Assembly: GCA_023150835.1 (NCBI GenBank)
Contig: JAKLKB010000170.1
Span: 1 to 17,903, forward strand
Direction: 5' to 3'
From: Myxococcota bacterium
GTDB taxonomy: Bacteria > Myxococcota_C > UBA6777
DNA: 17,903 nucleotides
In this document: positions 1 to 6,223 of the stretch, piece by piece
Numbering within the stretch: position 1 is the stretch's first letter
Layout: each line of letters starts with the position of its first letter
Notes under the pieces: generated by a model
Database searches by the model: none
What the model was told of the DNA's origin: nothing
What the model saw: only the letters and a program-made list of their open reading frames with translations
Program-made: the position numbers and the translations under genes

Positions 1-256
1 CATTGAAGTCTTCGGCTTGTAGAGTGGGGCGAAACAAGGCATCGACGGCTTTGTTGCGAAAGAAGTCAACGGTAAGATACATGGGTTTGGACACAAAGCC
101 TAAAGCGTTGAGAATCATTGCCTTTGTGGCCTCTCCGACCGTCACTTTGCGTAATGGATTCGGAAAAAAGGCATCGATCTGTTCGACAAGCTGTATTTGC
201 TCACAAATACCTGCGACAAGTCCGAGGTGATCGAGGTTTTTTGTTTGCATATTCAT
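1..256 (-). CDS. IS1634-type transposase, N-terminal fragment (DUF4277-like), cut by window edge
   Basis: The minus strand from the ATG at 256 is open to the window edge (85 codons). It reads MNMQTKNLDHLGLVAGICE..., then KVTVGEATKAMILNALGF and a segment SKPMYLTVDFF. This is the pattern of the DUF4277 N-terminal domain of IS1634-family (IS4-like DDE) transposases: a 'LDHLGIVAGI' start, a 'VSVGEAVKAMILNGLGF' helix and a 'PLYL..EFF' segment. The DDE catalytic core would lie beyond the window. A good ribosome binding site (AAAGGAG, about 7-10 nt upstream) supports this start. The terminal inverted repeat should lie in 257-356, but I could not identify it. Whether the element is intact cannot be judged from here. 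The family call rests on recognised sequence pattern, not on a search. Confidence 0.85.
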   Translation of the reverse strand, partial: MNMQTKNLDHLGLVAGICEQIQLVEQIDAFFPNPLRKVTVGEATKAMILNALGFVSKPMYLTVDFFRNKAVDALFRPTLQAEDFN

Positions 257-356
257 GAGAGCGCTCCTTTGTTTCGGCCAAAACAAACCAAAGCGCAACT
301 CTATCTCGCTCCTTGCTTTTTGCCAACCCAAACGCCGGCCTCTTATTCCTAATACT

Positions 357-2003
357 TCAAATGTTCAGTGCGGAAGGTGGGGTATACAAATAGATAACCA
401 ACAAAAAGCATCCCAGCCACAGCCAAGAGAAGTCTTTTGATTCGAACGAATTACAGCTACTGCATCCTGAAGGGATGGCTGTTTCGGGCGATTTTTCTTG
501 CTGCTGCGTGTCTTGGGCAGGGGCTTCGAGGGCAGATTCGACAAGGGAATCTGCGGTCGGTTCGGCGTTTTCGGACGTAGTGGGTTCGGGATGGATGGTC
601 TCGGCCTCGTCGGAGGTTGTAGGGCGTTCAGGAGTGGTGTCTCCGCTGCCTTCGATGGTTGCGGGTTCTTCGGGATGCGTGGTCTCGGAGGCGTCGGGTG
701 TGTTGACCTCGGGATCGTCGGGCGTGGTTTCGGAGATCGTTTCGGTGGGAAGGGGGTTTTCGTTGGTGGGTTGTTCTTTGGGCGGAGTGCTAGAAGTGGG
801 GGGGTGTACGCGGGAAGTATCGCAGGGAAGGTTGGGTTGGGTGGCTCCGGGGGAGGAGTGGTTGGTTCGTGGTTGGCCGCAAAAGTCGTCTGGGACGGAT
901 GTTGTAGGAGCTTGTGCGGTGGGCGGCAGTCCTGTGATATCGAAGTTGAGCGCGAGTGGATCGACAAACCAAGCCTTCCATTGGGCGTCTGTGACGCCTG
1001 TGTGGTTGTGCTGTTGTGTGAGCGTTGCGCTGTCTCGGGCGCGCAATCCTCCGCTCAAGACGTTGTAGCGGACATCGGCGTCGGATGAGGCAAAGCGGAT
1101 GTCGATGCCCGTCGTTTGGAAGAAAAGGTTGTGGTAGATGCGCGTGTTTTTTCCTTTGTTGACGTAGAGTCCGACGTCTGCGGGGCAACGCACCACGATA
1201 TTGTTGCGTACGAGGGCGTTTTGGTGTTCGGGGGTGCATGTTCCGTCTTCGCAGATGCTGTCGGGGCTTGTGCCGCCACCGCCGATCGATAGGCCAAGCC
1301 GGATAAAGCCTGTGTGGTTGCGCTCGCATTGGATCAAGTTGCGCTCGATCAGCCCGTCGCGTGAGTTGCCTTTGAGAAAAGCAGCATAAGAGATGTTGTT
1401 GCCCTGTGCTTTGGCGAAGTCGTAGATAAAGTTGGCGCGGAGGATCCAGCGTCTTCCGCCAACAACATCGATCGGGGTGACGGGATTGCTGGTTTGGCGG
1501 GGAGTGGTGTTGTAGATCGTGTTGCCTTCGATCAGCACGTCGTCAGGGAATTTTCGGGGGGTGCCATCGCCGTTGCTTTTGATATGGGCGTTGTAGTTCC
1601 AAAGGGTATTGTTGGCGATCACCACACCATCGGCGTCCCCCGCGAGGTGGAAGGCGTGTTCGCAAGCAGAGTGTTGCGCACAGATCCCTTCGATGCGTAG
1701 GCCCTCAAAGCGCCATCCTGCACCTGAGACTTTGAAGCCTTCGAGCGCATCAAAACGGATATGGGCGCCTGCTTTGGAGGCAGGGCGAACAGTAATCGGG
1801 TTTTGACGAGCGTTGGTGGTGCAGTTGAGGTTGGTGTTGACGGTGTATACGCCATCTTCGAGGACGATGGTATCGCCCGGGGCCGCTTGTTGGAGTGCAG
1901 TACGCAGTCCTGCAACATCGCTGACCCGCCGCTCGGCTGCAAGGGCATGGTGTGAGAAAACCAACCACACGAACAACAAACATCCACCGATGCGGTATCT
2001 CAT
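357..2003 (-). CDS. Exported right-handed parallel beta-helix protein with Pro/Thr/Glu linker and Cys-containing C-terminal membrane tail
   Basis: 548 residues from the ATG at 2003, chosen because a GGAG box lies about 9 nt upstream and because a signal peptide (MRYRIGG, then a hydrophobic stretch ending SHHALAA) begins exactly there. An upstream in-frame ATG at 2051 overlaps the stop of the preceding gene (ATGA) and would add 16 residues; this alternative is possible. Residues ~25-380 look like the chondroitinase-B/PL6 type of right-handed beta-helix: 'ADGVVIANNTLWNY', 'DDVLIEGNTIYNT', 'RDGLIERNLIQ', 'NALVRNNIVVR', 'NTRIYHNLFF' are successive N-x-hydrophobic rungs. Residues ~400-510 are a disordered Pro/Thr/Glu-rich linker. 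The C-terminus has GCSSC, then a Trp/Leu/Ile membrane segment and a short tail. This resembles MYXO-CTERM-like sorting tails but lacks the Arg cluster. Likely a surface-anchored polysaccharide-binding or lyase-like protein; catalytic residues were not established. Last gene of the putative operon. Confidence 0.8.
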   Translation of the reverse strand: MRYRIGGCLLFVWLVFSHHALAAERRVSDVAGLRTALQQAAPGDTIVLEDGVYTVNTNLNCTTNARQNPITVRPASKAGAHIRFDALEGFKVSGAGWRFEGLRIEGICAQHSACEHAFHLAGDADGVVIANNTLWNYNAHIKSNGDGTPRKFPDDVLIEGNTIYNTTPRQTSNPVTPIDVVGGRRWILRANFIYDFAKAQGNNISYAAFLKGNSRDGLIERNLIQCERNHTGFIRLGLSIGGGGTSPDSICEDGTCTPEHQNALVRNNIVVRCPADVGLYVNKGKNTRIYHNLFFQTTGIDIRFASSDADVRYNVLSGGLRARDSATLTQQHNHTGVTDAQWKAWFVDPLALNFDITGLPPTAQAPTTSVPDDFCGQPRTNHSSPGATQPNLPCDTSRVHPPTSSTPPKEQPTNENPLPTETISETTPDDPEVNTPDASETTHPEEPATIEGSGDTTPERPTTSDEAETIHPEPTTSENAEPTADSLVESALEAPAQDTQQQEKSPETAIPSGCSSCNSFESKDFSWLWLGCFLLVIYLYTPPSALNI

Positions 2004-2047
2004 CCGATTTTTCTCCAAAGGGGGTGACTTGTGGAAAAAGGCGTACT

Positions 2048-2728
2048 TCATGTTTTTTCGTTTGATGGCGGAGACTGCGGAGGTTGCGGGGCCTCGATCG
2101 AGGGGGGGAGTCCTGCAAAGATACGGCGCAAAAAGCTCTCCAGTTCTTTCGAGGAGAAAGGCTTACTAAGACAGGGGATCTCGGCAGCAGATCGAGCCGT
2201 GTGTTCGTCCATGTAGCCGGACATAAAGGCCACAGGAAGGGAGGGCAGGTGTTGTTTGACCCACGAAAGCAAGAAGAGACCGCCCCCTTGGGGCATGACC
2301 ATATCGGAAAGCAGCAGGGCGGGGGTGGTTTCGGGGGCGGGGTGTGTGAGGGTGTGTTGAAGGTGCGCGAGGGCTTGTTCGGTGTTGTTTGCGGAGAGAG
2401 TGCGAAAGCCCATGCGCTTGAGGAAATGGAGCAGCAGCGCAAGCAGATCAGGATTGTCTTCTGCGACGAGGATGAGCCGATTCGCGCCGAACGAAGGGCG
2501 TTCTTCGGATGGCGGGTGGACTGTTGAAGCAGAAGGAGGCGTTTTGGAGGAATCGGAAGGCGCGGTGAGAAAGGCTTGTTGTTGTTGCATCGCGGCTTGT
2601 CGTTGCGTATCCAGCCACGAGGCAGGATAGGTGCGTTGTTGTGCGGCGTCCAAAAGGCACCTCGCTGCTGATCGAATCCGCTTGGCGGAAGGTTCGTGGA
2701 GCTTTCGGTAGTGCGCGGAATATAGCAC
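2048..2728 (-). CDS. Receiver-domain (CheY-like) response regulator without a recognised output domain
   Basis: 226 residues from a GTG at 2728. The ribosome binding site there is weak, so the start is uncertain. Residues 1-80 are a Gln/Ala/Pro-rich region that I do not recognise. Residues ~84-205 form a receiver domain: the acidic pair E90-D91 in VAEDNPDLL, the phospho-acceptor D142 in LLLSDMVMP, the conserved Ser S170 in AFMSGYMDE, and K189 in SKPFSSKEL. The pattern is that of receivers found in hybrid histidine kinases and stand-alone regulators. The C-terminal ~20 residues are Pro/Ser-rich and carry no DNA-binding or enzymatic domain. It lies 64 nt after the glycosyltransferase gene, and its stop overlaps a possible ATG of the beta-helix gene. 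It probably acts by protein-protein contact; the partner kinase is not in the window. Confidence 0.85.
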   Translation of the reverse strand: MLYSAHYRKLHEPSAKRIRSAARCLLDAAQQRTYPASWLDTQRQAAMQQQQAFLTAPSDSSKTPPSASTVHPPSEERPSFGANRLILVAEDNPDLLALLLHFLKRMGFRTLSANNTEQALAHLQHTLTHPAPETTPALLLSDMVMPQGGGLFLLSWVKQHLPSLPVAFMSGYMDEHTARSAAEIPCLSKPFSSKELESFLRRIFAGLPPSIEAPQPPQSPPSNEKT

Positions 2729-2792
2729 AGGCCAAGCAATCGGGGCGAGAGGGCATCTTGTGTTCAGGTCTCACGACATCGTTGTTTGTATC

Positions 2793-4373
2793 TCAGGGAG
2801 CGTGAGCGGAGAAGTCTGAGAATCGCGCAGCTTGGCGTTGGCGTTTTCGATAGAAGTCGCGCAGATCGAGCAGAAGCAGCAAACACAGAGGGAGAAACTC
2901 AACAAGCAGGATCGCCGCAGGGAGCGCCCACTGACCGTCGATCTGTTTGAAGGAGCGGACGAGATGAGAGAGCGGGATCAACGCGAAGCATCCGAAAAGA
3001 AAGCGCGTCGGCCCGATCACCAACCAAGGCGCAAGCCAAAGCAGATACCAAGGATAAAGCGTGGGCGTGAAAAGCATATACACCGCCATCGGTAGAAACA
3101 GACGCCATCGCAGCGGGATGTGCAGAAAGGCCGATGAGATGGACGCCAGCAACACCACACTCGACAAGATCAAGCGGTTGGCTTCTTGGATCAGCCAGAT
3201 ATCGAGCAGCGTGTAAAAAGGGCCGTTAAAGTACCAATGACGGGAATAGACGCCCATCTGCTTGAGCAGGCTTCCCCATTCTTGGATGTAGGGAAGCATG
3301 ATCAAAAGTCCCGTCAGTAGGGCGGTAGCGAGCATCCGCCAGCCTTGCCGCCAGCGCAGCCACACAAAAAGCACAGGCACCCAAAAGATCGGCAAAGGCT
3401 TGATCAAGATCGTCATTGCCAGCAGCACTCCCACCGCGATACCGCGTTTCGAGGCCGCAGCAAACAAGATCCCCAACAAAAAAGGCATGGCCAAGGCGTC
3501 AAGATGCGCATCAAGGCTGATCTCCAAGATCGGCAACGGGCACCAAAGATAAAGCAACAAGCCCCCCGCTGCTTTGCCTCGGAGTTGCAACCAGTGCAGC
3601 ATCAACAAGCAAGCCACCCCCTCACACAATCCGAGTAAGACCTTCCATCCAACAAAGCCTTGGGGTTGGAGAAGATAAGCGCCCGTAAAAACCGCTTGGG
3701 CGACGGGTGGATAGACGGTCGGCATCTTGGGATGGTTGATAAAGGGGTGGATCAGGGTGTCGCGCAAGTGCATCAAATAAGGAGAGTTCGGAGGCTCCTC
3801 GTAGGGATTGAGTCCGTGCGCTTGGACTTTTCCATCCCACAAGTACCGATACGCATCGTCAGACATCGACGGATCATGCGGCCAAAGCAAGAGGCGAGAC
3901 AGGATCGCAAGGCCCACCAACGCCCACCACATCCGACATTTGGGGAGTTGGCGCGCCCACGCCACAAACGGCAAGTACAGCGCAAACAACAACAAAGACC
4001 AACGAACGTGGTTTTCTGCGTTGGGCGGATCGAGCAGCGGAAGAAAGAAAAAGGCTCCATACATCGCGGTGCTTGCGATGGCCAACCACAATAAAACAAC
4101 ATATTTCCAGTTTGAAGATCCCCTATCCTCCGATGATCTTGATTGATGTAATATTGAAGAAATCGATAGTGCCGATGATTGGGATGATTCGGATGATTGG
4201 GATGATTCGGATGATTCGGATGATTCGGATGATTCGGATGATTGGGATGATTCGGATGATTCGGATGATTCGGATGATTGGGATGATTCGGATGATTGGG
4301 ATGATTCGGATGATCGGGGATGTGTGATCTGTTCGGAGGGAGCAGGTGGTTCGGAAGAAATAGACGGGATCAT
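2793..4373 (-). CDS. GT-C fold membrane glycosyltransferase, GT87/MptB-like (DUF2029-type), with N-terminal SSE/SSQ repeat
   Basis: 526 residues from the ATG at 4373, which overlaps the TGA of the preceding lipoprotein gene (ATGA, translational coupling). A longer start at 4418 would run 49 nt into that gene and is less likely. Residues 1-88 are cytosolic, Ser-rich and disordered, including 15 tripeptides SSE/SSQ (residues 21-65). From residue ~90 on there are about ten hydrophobic segments. Loop 1 has the acidic motif SDDAYRYLWDG (residues 171-181) followed by GLNPYEEPP and the VYPPVAQ motif (~220), as in polyprenyl-phosphate-dependent GT-C mannosyltransferases (GT87 and relatives). Later segments include a 'TLYPWYLLWLAPW' motif, also typical. 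Expected role: transfer of a hexose from a polyprenyl-phosphate donor to a lipid or glycan on the periplasmic side. The acceptor and sugar are unknown. The operon context of exported proteins suggests an envelope glycan. Confidence 0.82.
   Translation of the reverse strand: MIPSISSEPPAPSEQITHPRSSESSQSSESSQSSESSESSESSQSSESSESSESSESSQSSESSQSSALSISSILHQSRSSEDRGSSNWKYVVLLWLAIASTAMYGAFFFLPLLDPPNAENHVRWSLLLFALYLPFVAWARQLPKCRMWWALVGLAILSRLLLWPHDPSMSDDAYRYLWDGKVQAHGLNPYEEPPNSPYLMHLRDTLIHPFINHPKMPTVYPPVAQAVFTGAYLLQPQGFVGWKVLLGLCEGVACLLMLHWLQLRGKAAGGLLLYLWCPLPILEISLDAHLDALAMPFLLGILFAAASKRGIAVGVLLAMTILIKPLPIFWVPVLFVWLRWRQGWRMLATALLTGLLIMLPYIQEWGSLLKQMGVYSRHWYFNGPFYTLLDIWLIQEANRLILSSVVLLASISSAFLHIPLRWRLFLPMAVYMLFTPTLYPWYLLWLAPWLVIGPTRFLFGCFALIPLSHLVRSFKQIDGQWALPAAILLVEFLPLCLLLLLDLRDFYRKRQRQAARFSDFSAHAP
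4179..4313 (-). repeat. 9-bp in-frame minisatellite (15 units) inside the glycosyltransferase gene
   Basis: Fifteen head-to-tail 9-bp units on the minus strand, TCATCCGAA or TCATCCCAA, encoding Ser-Ser-Glu or Ser-Ser-Gln. A degenerate unit (SSA) follows at 4170-4178. Unit order from the N-terminus is E Q E Q E E E Q E E E E Q E Q. Since the period is a multiple of three, copy-number change keeps the frame and only alters the length of the cytosolic N-terminal tail. Near-perfect unit identity points to recent slippage or amplification. Confidence 0.97.
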
Positions 4374-5464
4374 AGGCAGTTTAGGCGCCCGGGAGATCCG
4401 CTCTCTTTGTCTTGCCAAGAGCCGTTGTCGCAGCGTTCGCGGGATCTTCCTGTGCTAGGCCAGTTTCCGCCGGAAGCGACGTTGGGATCAGCACGGGTGA
4501 GTTCTTTGGCTCCGTCGAGCAGTACAACGGTATCGCCTGAGGAAAGATTGCTTGAAAAGAGCGTTGTTCCGCCTTCTTTGACGGTGAAGACAGCAGCTGA
4601 TGTGGGGATTTGATAGGGATTTCCGACCATATCGTAATCAGGTTCAACGATCACCGCGAAGCCTCTGGGTTTGATCAAAGGACAAGAGCCTGCCTTGATG
4701 GGGGCGAGTAGCCGGCCTCCGCTGCCAGCTTTTCCGACGGAAAGGCCGCACAGATCGAGATCTTCGGAGTTGGAGGCATTTTGGATCTCGACGTATTCGC
4801 CATTTGGAACGGAAGGGCTGGCCATGACTTCGATGATCTGGGGGTCACCTGATCGGGGCGGAGCGACGGTGGTGCGGAAGGTAAATACTTTGGTTTCGCC
4901 TGTGCGATAAGAAGCGATATCACCGCGCCAGATGTCGTTTTGGTCAGGGCAAGTGTTGAGTGGGCGAGAGCCTGTGTAGCGGGGATCGCCTTGAGCGATC
5001 GGGCGGAGTTCATCGCGCAAGCCGCGCACCATCACCAGATCATACAGTTCTTCGCCAGCGAGGGGGTTGTTGGGAGTTACTGTCACGACGGTGCGTTTTT
5101 TACCGCCTTCTTCGATGGTTTCGGCTTTCACAGTGAGGTCTGTGAGAAAAGGGATGCGCGAGTCGGCAACGGGCGGGGCTTCCATATCACGGATAAAGTT
5201 GTAGTCGGCTTGGCCCCGCACAAGGAAAAAGAATTCTTTTGTCAGAGTGGTGGGCTGCATGACTTTGGAGAAGGTGATGCGAAAGTTTTGCTTGATATCG
5301 ACGACGGGCTTGGTCGCAGGGTCAGGATCGACCGCGAGGACGCAAGGCGGGTTTTCGAGTCCGACCGTCTCAGGCGGAGCGCAGGAGATCGAGAGCAACA
5401 GCCCCAACAGACCGAGGGTTGCGCTGCTCAAAAGTCTCCGTATGCTCGTCCTTGTGTGGATCAT
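4370..5464 (-). CDS. Lipoprotein with SbsA-type Ig-like and lamin-tail (LTD) domains
   Basis: 364 residues from the ATG at 5464, chosen for a strong AGGAGG box 5-6 nt upstream and because the signal peptide starts there. The track-longest start at 5509 would add 15 residues inside the preceding gene's end. The signal peptide has an Arg-rich n-region and ends in a lipobox LSIS-C (C28), so the protein is probably lipid-anchored. Residues ~33-200 resemble the bacterial Ig-like SbsA (Big_5) domain: VDPDPATKPVVDIKQNFRI, then 'F.V...V......TPNNPLAGEELYDLVM'. Residues ~215-330 look like a lamin-tail domain: 'IIEVMASPSVPNGEYVEIQN', 'DLDLCGLSV', 'GDTVVLLDG', a small beta-sandwich found in many secreted bacterial proteins. 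Two Cys in this part could pair. It lies 16 nt after the previous gene and overlaps the next by 4 nt, consistent with an operon. Likely an adhesion or structural envelope lipoprotein; function unproven. Confidence 0.82.
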   Translation of the reverse strand: MIHTRTSIRRLLSSATLGLLGLLLSISCAPPETVGLENPPCVLAVDPDPATKPVVDIKQNFRITFSKVMQPTTLTKEFFFLVRGQADYNFIRDMEAPPVADSRIPFLTDLTVKAETIEEGGKKRTVVTVTPNNPLAGEELYDLVMVRGLRDELRPIAQGDPRYTGSRPLNTCPDQNDIWRGDIASYRTGETKVFTFRTTVAPPRSGDPQIIEVMASPSVPNGEYVEIQNASNSEDLDLCGLSVGKAGSGGRLLAPIKAGSCPLIKPRGFAVIVEPDYDMVGNPYQIPTSAAVFTVKEGGTTLFSSNLSSGDTVVLLDGAKELTRADPNVASGGNWPSTGRSRERCDNGSWQDKESGSPGRLNCL

Positions 5465-5480
5465 TTGTGCCTCCTGTGGC

Positions 5481-6140
5481 TCATTTATACGGATCTTGGC
5501 CAGCTTCACGCAACATTTTGGAGAAGGCTCCGCCCGTAAGCGCGTCCAGATCGGCGCTCAATTCTTGGAGGCGTAGGCGTTGACGCAAATAAGCGAGTAG
5601 ATTGGAGGGGCGATTGACAAGCAGGTCGATTTGAAGGCGTCGGCGTTCAAAGTAGAGCTTGGTGATCTCTTTGAGGACGTCGGTGCGCAGTTCGACCAAT
5701 CGGCGAAGTTCGCGGTAGACGGTGATCTCGTTGCGGTTAAAGATCAGGTCATCAAGACGCCATGTTGCGCGAAATTCGAGGCGGTGGTCAAGGTCGGTGG
5801 ATTGGGTGGTGAGGATGGGGGAGTTGAGCGTGGGGAAGGAGGTGGCGCGGTCATCATCCGTGTTGTAGTTGTAGCGGACACGGAATTCGGGCAACCATCC
5901 CGAGTGACGGGCGCGGCTGACGAGTCCACCGATGCGATCTTGGTTGACGAGAGCGTACTGAAGGCCCGCTTTGTGGAGTTGGCGGACGGTAGGTTCTTTG
6001 CTGAACTTGCGCAAAAGAGCGGTGGCTTTGCGCTCCATCTCAGGATCGACTTGGGCGCGGATAGGCAAAGAAGGGAGTCCACAAAGCAGGGCCAACAGGG
6101 CGGATAGGCCGAGCCAAGCCAAGCGTCGTTTGTGTTGCAT
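5481..6140 (-). CDS. Small exported protein carrying the 'LPEFR...RRRLQ...LTGG' domain (paralogous to the C-terminus of the propeller protein)
   Basis: 219 residues from the ATG at 6140, chosen for an AGAGGTG box upstream and a classical signal peptide (QHKRR n-region, Leu/Ala core, cleavage near IRA-Q). An upstream ATG at 6227 overlaps the stop of the previous gene (ATGA) and would add 29 residues; both starts are possible. After a helical segment (~31-75) comes the shared domain: LPEFRVRYNYN (83-93), ATWRLDDLIFNRNE (125-138), ELRRLVELR (144-152), KLYFERRRLQ (161-170), and DALTGGAF (199-206). The same series occurs at residues 492-613 of the neighbouring propeller protein. I do not recognise a named family. 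The pattern of aromatic/Arg strands followed by Arg-rich helices suggests a periplasmic or outer-membrane-associated module, which is inference. Second gene of the operon. Confidence 0.75.
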   Translation of the reverse strand: MQHKRRLAWLGLSALLALLCGLPSLPIRAQVDPEMERKATALLRKFSKEPTVRQLHKAGLQYALVNQDRIGGLVSRARHSGWLPEFRVRYNYNTDDDRATSFPTLNSPILTTQSTDLDHRLEFRATWRLDDLIFNRNEITVYRELRRLVELRTDVLKEITKLYFERRRLQIDLLVNRPSNLLAYLRQRLRLQELSADLDALTGGAFSKMLREAGQDPYK

Positions 6141-6223
6141 GAAAACACCTCTGGGTTGCGTGTCGATGAAAAGGGTGTGTCTCTCGATCCTATTGGGAGA
6201 CTTCGATGTTTCTGGGACTTGGG

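Noticed and set aside
475-1088. Two plus-strand open frames antisense to the beta-helix gene
   Set aside because: They are compositional shadows of the Pro/Thr/Glu-rich linker; no start context or domain.
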